DNA of 64,000 bases, from contig OY856410.1 in the NCBI GenBank assembly GCA_963693085.1, forward strand, positions 1,335,710,804 through 1,335,774,803, given 5' to 3'. The DNA comes from Alisma plantago-aquatica. Its lineage: Eukaryota; Streptophyta; Magnoliopsida; Alismatales; Alismataceae. How positions within the stretch are numbered: position 1 is the first letter of the stretch; the number at the start of each line of letters is the position of its first letter. Below, in pieces: positions 57,801 to 64,000 of this stretch. The notes below the pieces were generated by a model, which saw only the letters and a program-made list of their open reading frames with translations, did no database searches and had not been told where the DNA came from. Position numbers and translations under genes: made by a program.

Positions 57801-58140
57801 ATCAGCACACCATATATATTTAGAATATGGCTGTGAACCAGATAACAGAAAATGCTAAGGCAGCTAACCATCGAAGTAATTCATTTGAATTAAGCAAGAT
57901 ATCTCATACACATAAGATAGAACAGTCCTTTGACCCCACCCTTACCTACGAGGGACTTAAGCCTCTGCTGGGTCCAGAACCACGTTTGTAATCTTATTTA
58001 TCAACGAGATTCCATGGAACCGTGACAAATCGAGAGATACTGACAAGTTCTATGTTATAGCTGGAAAGAATCATATACAATCTTCAGAGATCCAGCTTCC
58101 ATCTTGAACAGAAACAAATGCCGATTTAACTGGACAGAAG
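54848..58140. other. Intergenic stretch; one region open on both strands
   Basis: About 56840-57160 is open on both strands for 40-60 codons. On minus, a TTCTTCCAG acceptor at about 57141 leads to a frame ending ...VDLPVDLQVNAIL and a stop; on plus, GFAPYNMIHGRLPLPWIDL can be read. No family was recognised with confidence and no gene is called. The part next to 58140 is probably the TAF8 3' UTR. Confidence 0.4.
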
Positions 58141-58175
58141 AACAAAATGAACCGACCTGCCATTATTTACAACTC

Positions 58176-59033
58176 TCAATCAGGGAAGCCAGAGGAAACG
58201 CCAAGACCTACTAAAGAATGCATGCTATATTTATATCGGCAAAGCTCCTTAGCAGGGCTGATAAACCTGCTTCCATTCTCTTCGTTTTCCCACTTCCAAG
58301 GCAAGCAATCAAGCTTGTCCTTCCCAACTGTATGGCTTGTGATCCCTCGGGACCCAACATCCTGCTCCAAACCTAAGCCTAGCTTGAATCTTACTGTAGG
58401 TCTCTTTGACGGTAGAACCTTCCTCTTATGTGTGCATACCACCGTTCTTCCTCCACCCATGTTCTCTACAGCTAAATCCACCTCCAGAATCTTGTTCGCG
58501 GGCCATAGATCCTCTCTGGTCCGCAATTTCTCTTTCCCCGTCGACTTCGGAAATGCGGGAAGCCACCTTGGCACGTGTGGTGGCAGTTCCTTCCCCGCCG
58601 GAGCGCAACTGGGGTACTTCCACCCCTTCCCAATACCGGAATCAACTAGGCGGCCGATCGGCTGTGCGAAGGGAACTTCTTCGACTGAGTCCACAAAGGT
58701 GATGATACCCCGGAGCACTGCCGACTGGAGTAACGGCTTTCTTGGCATCAACGCTCCGGGGAAGCCGCGAGGGAGGGCGAGCTCCTCAAGGGCGACCACG
58801 ACGTCCAGTAGATTGCATTGCGTTCTTCCCTGCGCGTTGGCGGATGAAGTAGCGGCCTTGCCCAGGGCCTCTATGTACCGACCGGCGAGGTCGGAAAGCA
58901 CACGGAAGGCGGTGGGCTCCGAGGATTGGATGCGTACCGATTGAGCAATCTGCGCGACGGCTACTTCAACCGCAGCGGCGGCATACTCAGCACGGCCGGG
59001 GCTATGGTCAGTGGCTGATGAGGAGACGGTCAT
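58176..59033 (-). CDS. TAF8: TAF8-like TFIID subunit, single exon, 285 residues
   Basis: Residues 15-88 form a bromodomain-associated histone fold (AEYAAAAVEVAVAQIAQSVR, ALGKAATSSANAQGR, LLDVVVALEELAL). HVPRWLPAFP at 153-162 is the TAF8 C-terminal signature, usually followed by a DPHTY-like run that is missing here (KSTGKEKL instead). RPTVRFKLGLGL at 211-222 resembles the plant TAF8 tail. Known role of the family: pairs with TAF10 within TFIID during pol II initiation in the nucleus. The start is the first ATG after a leader; no introns are needed. At 285 residues it is shorter than the roughly 350 usual in plants. It is strongly GC-rich against AT-rich flanks, and the frame is unbroken. It could be a diverged paralogue rather than the main TAF8. 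Confidence 0.85.
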   Translation of the reverse strand: MTVSSSATDHSPGRAEYAAAAVEVAVAQIAQSVRIQSSEPTAFRVLSDLAGRYIEALGKAATSSANAQGRTQCNLLDVVVALEELALPRGFPGALMPRKPLLQSAVLRGIITFVDSVEEVPFAQPIGRLVDSGIGKGWKYPSCAPAGKELPPHVPRWLPAFPKSTGKEKLRTREDLWPANKILEVDLAVENMGGGRTVVCTHKRKVLPSKRPTVRFKLGLGLEQDVGSRGITSHTVGKDKLDCLPWKWENEENGSRFISPAKELCRYKYSMHSLVGLGVSSGFPD

Positions 59034-59180
59034 TGCGACGGAACCCTAATTGAACGTGAGGGGAAGGTGGTCTTCAGGGAGGGACGGGGTGGGTTTTTAA
59101 AATAGGGAAACCCATTATTACCGGTCCGGGTTCTCGTTACCGCAGGGCTTCGCGGGGAAGGCGAGTTCGCTATTTCCCGC
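59034..59180 (-). promoter_or_regulatory. Likely leader and core promoter of the TAF8-like gene
   Basis: Reading on the minus strand: ATTTTAAAAACCC (about 59091-59103) could serve as a weak TATA box, followed by a CT-rich leader and AATTAGGGTTCC just before the ATG. This contains the AGGGTT core of the plant telo-box, often found near start sites of housekeeping genes. The region above it is GC-rich. Position and composition only; no start site is proven. Confidence 0.4.
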
Positions 59181-59272
59181 GTTTCAGTTTCCGATAATAG
59201 CTACAACCGTTTGGAGGCTCTTTAAGTTATAAGTTTTGTGGAACTTATTTTCTAGAAACTCTAGTTTAGTTT

Positions 59273-59509
59273 TCGAAATTTGAGTTCCATTCATTTTTCA
59301 TATGATTGATTTGTTGCAAGAGTAAATAGGTAAATTATTAAAAATATTATAATATTTATTATATAATATAAATAAATAAGGATGACAAAGATATAGAAGA
59401 AAATCATATCTGTGAAATATCATAATATTCTTAAATCATAATAATCTTTGGAATTTGAGTTCCATTCTTTTCCATGTGATTGATTTGTTGTAAGTGTAAA
59501 TAGGTAAAT
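59273..59509. repeat. Pair of ~60-bp direct repeats upstream of TAF8
   Basis: Starting AATTTGAGTTCCATTC at about 59275 and again at about 59452, each copy runs through GATTGATTTGTTG and GTAAATAGGTAAAT. The spacing is about 177 bases. AT-rich; possibly a tandem duplication with decayed remainder. Confidence 0.7.
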
Positions 59510-60361
59510 ATCATAATAACCTCAAAAAGTGGTTATGGTGTATATGCTTTTCTTTTAAAAATATTTTATTATGGTACAATTATAATTTAATAAAAATATT
59601 ATGCTTAAAATCACACCAGAATATTTTTATTTCACTGTGCATGTACAAAATATCGTAATAATTTTCGCATTTCATATGCTTTTAAATGTATGATTTGGTT
59701 CATCATTGTTTAACTCAATGCAGAATATTAATTTTTTACATGGCGTTCAGAGTGGATATCATCACATTGTGTGCTAAGAAAGGCCACACAGACTCTTTTA
59801 AAATATGTAATCCAGCTCGAGAGGCAAGGTCAAAGAAATTATCACGAACTAAGTAATTTTGAACTTATATCCAGGTCTTGTGTGGTAATGAACAACATGA
59901 TTACCGAAGGCTTCAAGGTCTGCGGTTTGTAAAATAACAACGTCCATCACATGAATACAAGGAAATCATGAGTTCATAACAAAGGATAACTCGATACTCA
60001 AAAGGTGACCTGCAGATATCAAAACCATCAATAGGAACGACAAGTATAAAGTCTTGTGCATGGTCAGCTTGGAGAGAAGTGATGATAGCTAGTTGTCACT
60101 GAGAGATATCACTTGTAGTGAATTGTTGGACAACTGTTTTGTAGTAAACGTTTGTTAGAATATACTAGGTCTTTGGAGTCGTAGAAGACGTACGTGATAA
60201 ATGGAACCAGCAAAAAAACAGCAAAATATTGCATATGGCTTTATGTGCGGTAATGAAAGAGACTCTTGTAGGCACGGATCCAACCTCCCACGACTGTGTG
60301 GTCTTGGAGTTCTTGACTTTGTATCTGAGAGGAAATAAAAGTGGACTTAATGACATTGTGA

Positions 60362-60596
60362 GAGGATTTAATGTCCAACACTCCGAAGTGCATAGGAAGT
60401 GCGGCCAACTGAACCGTAGATCACCAAAGCTTATGCCATCGCTAAGCAAGATACGTGCTAAGCATAACGAAGCCCACATTTGAAATCATCCAATGCAGGA
60501 TTTGATGCCCAACCCTCCTAGGTGCATTCGAAACGTGGATAAATGCCACTGTAGATTACCAAAGTTTGGACTATCACCAACCACAATACGTGATAT
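60362..60596 (+). repeat. 132-bp imperfect tandem duplication
   Basis: AGGATTTAATGTCCAACACTCC... (60363) and AGGATTTGATGCCCAACCCTCC... (60495) share the order AGTGCAT or GGTGCAT, GTAGAT(C/T)ACCAAAG and AATACGTG/GATACGTG. A plus-strand frame (60229-60483) in the first copy has no known domain. Confidence 0.65.
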
Positions 60597-61130
60597 ATAT
60601 TGACAACGTTAAGAGGATACTAAGAAAATCTTCACAACTTGACACGGACGCAATTTTTCCTAACTACTTCGACTATTTTTTTTTATGTTTTTATCTTTCG
60701 ACCTCTTACTTTACTTTATGGTTGCATTTGGTATATAGTTGTGTAACTTTAGTTGTCTCAGATAAATTAACCAAAGATAAGTTAACCTTGTATGAGATAA
60801 TTGTTGTTTAAAGTAATGATAAATAGATCTGATGGTAAGAATTACGTTGTTTGGTACACATGTAAGTAATTTTTTTCTATTTATACAAAACTTATTACCC
60901 CTATACATGAATATCATTACATGTATTGAGGAATTTGTTAGAGGGGTTTCGTGAGAAATAGATTTCCATGGCAGCTAAAGTTATTTTCTGTCACAAAAAT
61001 TTCAAGCGTCTAGTTATCTAGAGATTTGTGGTTAACTAGCTTGTGTGGCTATCTTATTTACAACATAACAAACAGTGGCTTATTAGATTTATTTACCATG
61101 ACAACGTTGTAACGGCAGAACAAACACAGT
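60597..61130. other. AT-rich intergenic stretch
   Basis: No recognised feature; short frames only. Confidence 0.45.
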
Positions 61131-61138
61131 CTATGTTG

Positions 61139-62052
61139 TAGGACTGTCAATTGGGAGGGTATGGAGAGGGTAAGAGCTTACTCTTATCCTTACCCGTCAA
61201 GTGTGGCAGATAAGGGTGTGAGGATCTCCACCCTACCAATATCCTTACCCTTTCTTTACCCTTACCCACTTACTCACAAGATAAACATGAAGGATAAGGG
61301 TTAAGTGGAGAATTTATATATCTTCTTAATATTTGTGCAAATTTTACCAGTGATGATATGTCTAATACATTTGTATACTTAAGTGAAATACCAAGATGCT
61401 CCAACTATTCAACATGTTTCTAAGTAATCTTCTACAACATTATACACATAATTTTGGTCGTATTAAAATATATTATCAAAGGAATTGTTGTTGCATATAC
61501 AAATAGTTGTACTCCTAACATTAATGTATTGAATAAATATGTCACAAAAAGTTATTATTACAAACATACATATCATGTACCCTTCATGTTGCTATATACA
61601 AAAAGTTAAGCATAATTAACGTAGATTATGCCACCAAAAATATTGTAACAATTAAATATTTTTATTGTACAACCGAGTGTCTTACAACTAAAGGTTTTGT
61701 AGCATACCAAATCAATCACCACAAAAAAATGTATAAAGTGATGCATAAACTTTAGATGTCACACCTCCATAGTGGTGTTCTATACACAATCAAATTAGCT
61801 ACATCATAAGCCATGTCCACGTAAAATTGAATAATCCATAATCATAAACAATACAATCACTATAATATTTAATATATTTTACATAAATATTAGCATGTAG
61901 CAGGTTGTAGGGCCCTTACCCTTACTCAATAAGGTAGCGGGTTAGAGGATAGAATGTAGGTAGATAAAGGGTAAAAAAAATTACCCTTACCCTTCACCTA
62001 TAGGGTATGGGTAAAGGGTAAATGAGTTTACCTTTACCCATTGACAGCCCTA
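61139..62052. mobile_element. Non-autonomous hAT-like element (914 bp)
   Basis: TIRs TAGGACTGTCAATTGGG (left) and, reversed from the right, TAGGGCTGTCAATGGG. 8-bp target duplication CTATGTTG (61131-61138) versus CTATGTTT (62053-62060), one mismatch. Both ends have alternating GGGTAAGGGTAA and TTACCCTTACCC blocks that could form long foldbacks. The middle is AT-rich and noncoding. A smaller relative lies at 16274-16450. Confidence 0.88.
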
Positions 62053-62927
62053 CTATGTTTTTTTTTGCTTCTTCTAGTTTCTTTTTATGTAGATTCTTTT
62101 AGTCTTTCTTTAATCTTCTAATTTCTTTGTAGTTGCACTACTAGGCATGCATATTTTATTTCTTAAACTTTTCTTCTAATATACTGATTTTATTCATCGG
62201 AGATTATTCTTGTAAATAGGATTTTCTTAACCTTGCCTTAAAAGGATAGATTGATTGTGTATATTGTAATATTTCTTTATAAGTTGATTTCAATTCTAGT
62301 TTAAAATTTTCAACTGCTGATACAACTGATCATTTTTATACTTTTTCTCACATCAAGATCACGATTCATGAAGTTCCTTGTATTGTTCTCATACTAGTGT
62401 TCAAACACCCATGAAGATTATGGGTATTCAAAATAAAAAGTGATTATTGTCTTTGTTTCCTATAGTCGTAATTGACATCTCCATGGTCTCACCAAGGATG
62501 GAAAAATCAAACTCAACATGAATTAACTCATAGTGGGTTTGAGTCTTGAGTTTTGTGGTCTAATACTAAATCAATCCACGTTCAAAAAGAATCAGAAGTC
62601 ATTGTAGGCACAAAATTGGGCTTTACACCTGAACTGAGACACTTTCACGTGTAGACCACATTTCATATTCAAAATATTATAGATTATTCAAACAAATGAG
62701 ATTTATAAATTACAAACGGAATTTTCTTAAATCGTTATACTTGCATTACGTGTAGATCCATGTCAATTATGATATAATGTGCCTTTATCGTGTATATGGG
62801 TTTTATTTACTTTCGTGTTGGTTGATGAAAATAATGGTACATTCTTTTCTTTATAGCCTTAAACACAATACAAGTTTATTATAAAATGATTTTAATTTAT
62901 GGTTGAAAGGTCTGGTTAGTTAACCAT

Positions 62928-62939
62928 GGGGGGGGGGGG
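62928..62939 (+). repeat. Poly-G run (12 bases)
   Basis: Uninterrupted G12 after TTAACCAT; slippage-prone. Confidence 0.85.
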
Positions 62940-62964
62940 AATTAGGCCAGGATAAGGTTTTGTA

Positions 62965-63090
62965 GATTAAGCCTACATATACTTTTGGGACAGGTCATTC
63001 GAAAAGCATATAACAATTGATCCTACCAAGATAAGTTTCATATATTAAGCCTACACGTACTTTTGTGACAGGTCATTTGAAAAGCATTGA
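62965..63090 (+). repeat. 79-bp tandem duplication
   Basis: ATTAAGCCTACATATACTTTTG...GGTCATTCGAAAAGCAT at 62965 recurs as ATTAAGCCTACACGTACTTTTG...GGTCATTTGAAAAGCAT at 63044. Confidence 0.8.
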
Positions 63091-63279
63091 ATTGAATTTG
63101 ACCCAACATAATTTTTTATCAAACCAAAGTAGAATGTCATCTTTAGTGTCATCCATGGTTGTAAAGGTGTGTGGGTGCCTTCAACTTGGTTGAGAACCCT
63201 AGGCAGTGGGTTCAAGAAAAATCGACTTGGGTGCCTTGCTGACAATTAGAATATAGCCTTAACCAATTAGCTTCAATCA

Positions 63280-63655
63280 TAAGGGGAAGTGGATATATGG
63301 CCAAGTATCGTAATAGTTTATTTCCAGACATAAAGTTCATAATGGATCCCAGAGATTTTTATCTTGCTCGCCTTTTTTAACATAGTTCAGATAATGAAAA
63401 CTACAACAAATTTCACAATTACACATTTCCAAGGTGGAATGTAACCCTTTTAGCAACATATGCACACTCTTCAAGGGGAGTGGATATCTAAGAAAACACA
63501 TTAACAATTTATTATCAACCATAAAGTTCATGATGGAGCTCCAAATACTTTTATCTCACTTGTATTTTTTAACATAATGTGTGGATACTGAGAAATACAA
63601 CAAGCTTCGTAATCACACATTTCCAGGGTCAAATGTGTCCCTTTTGACAGCCCCT
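63280..63655 (+). repeat. ~194-bp tandem duplication
   Basis: Copy 1 starts AAGGGGAAGTGGATAT at 63280 and copy 2 AAGGGGAGTGGATATC at 63474. Both run through ATAAAGTTCAT(A/G)ATGGA, TTTTTAACATA, TACAACAA and CACATTTCCA(A/G)GGT. Frames on the minus strand in both copies are related to each other but have no known domain. Confidence 0.8.
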
Positions 63656-63694
63656 GTATATTTTTCCAAATTTGTATGTGTATCTGATATATAT

Positions 63695-63802
<108 letters not shown>

Positions 63803-64000
63803 TCAGGCTAGAATACACTTGATTGTACAAATCACGCCGTACACCCCAATGGTGTTTGCCTATCTAGACCATATTTTTCCAAAATCTAATCCATTGATCT
63901 TCATGGTTACAATAATAATAGGTCACATACAAAATTTGAACTCATTTGGATGAGTGTAAGTCACTCATCCAAGGACAACAAAATCGACGCACAAAACTAA
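63803..64000. other. Right-end intergenic stretch, possible TE fragment
   Basis: The sequence after the microsatellite (TCAGGCTAGAATACACTTG...) has the style of a transposon end that often starts next to an (AG)n or (AT)n run, but no partner end is in the window. Confidence 0.3.

Noticed and set aside
58147..58944. A 265-codon plus-strand frame opposite TAF8
   Set aside because: Shadow of the GC-rich minus-strand gene; only the minus frame shows the histone fold and WLPAFP motif.

Overview
This window is a typical AT-rich, transposon-packed intergenic stretch of a flowering-plant nuclear genome. The signs are plant LINEs, Ty1-copia and Ty3-gypsy LTR elements with initiator-Met-tRNA-type primer sites, a Cassandra element whose LTRs carry 5S rRNA sequence, tRNA-derived SINEs, several hAT-type elements and a Tourist-like MITE family. 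There is no rRNA cluster, no complete tRNA gene, no CRISPR array and nothing prokaryotic. The only convincing host gene is a GC-rich, single-exon TAF8-like gene on the minus strand (58176-59033). Its GC contrast with its surroundings would fit a monocot, but the species cannot be named from this sequence.

Layout. 1-1980: the 3' end of a Ty1-copia element and its long LTR. 1981-6950: AT-rich decayed sequence with a degenerate minisatellite and a MITE. 6960-9944: a decayed plus-strand LINE. 9945-17600: intergenic, with a MITE, a GC-rich retroposon candidate and small tandem repeats. 17602-29078: a Ty3-gypsy element whose 3' LTR is split by a 5 kb hAT element. That hAT transposase is almost intact: three coding exons, a full D-D-E triad and one late nonsense codon. 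29346-30179: a complete Cassandra TRIM. 32419-33256: a TIR-bounded element. 34223-34536: an RTE-type LINE tail with a 16-bp target duplication. 35794-36534: a non-autonomous hAT element with a SINE nested inside it. 36705-36863: a second SINE. 37365-38010 and 43385-44235: a dispersed duplication. 39781-42752: a non-autonomous LTR element with internal tandem repeats of a near-palindrome. 45521-50705: a long, moderately damaged minus-strand L1-type LINE. 52297-54307: a 2 kb non-autonomous hAT-like element inside a tandem repeat. 54429-54847: a LINE tail. 58176-59033: TAF8. 61139-62052: a non-autonomous hAT-like element with its 8-bp target duplication. 62965-63802: tandem duplications and a compound microsatellite.

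The nesting gives a relative history. The gypsy element landed first and is badly decayed; the hAT element then entered its 3' LTR and still has long open frames and usable splice sites. Two further pieces of the same hAT terminus lie near 44985 and 50976. The most noteworthy object is this hAT element, whose transposase has a C-terminal tail of about 350-440 residues beyond the dimerisation domain. I see no new defence or metabolic system. The interest lies in the nested mobile-element structure.
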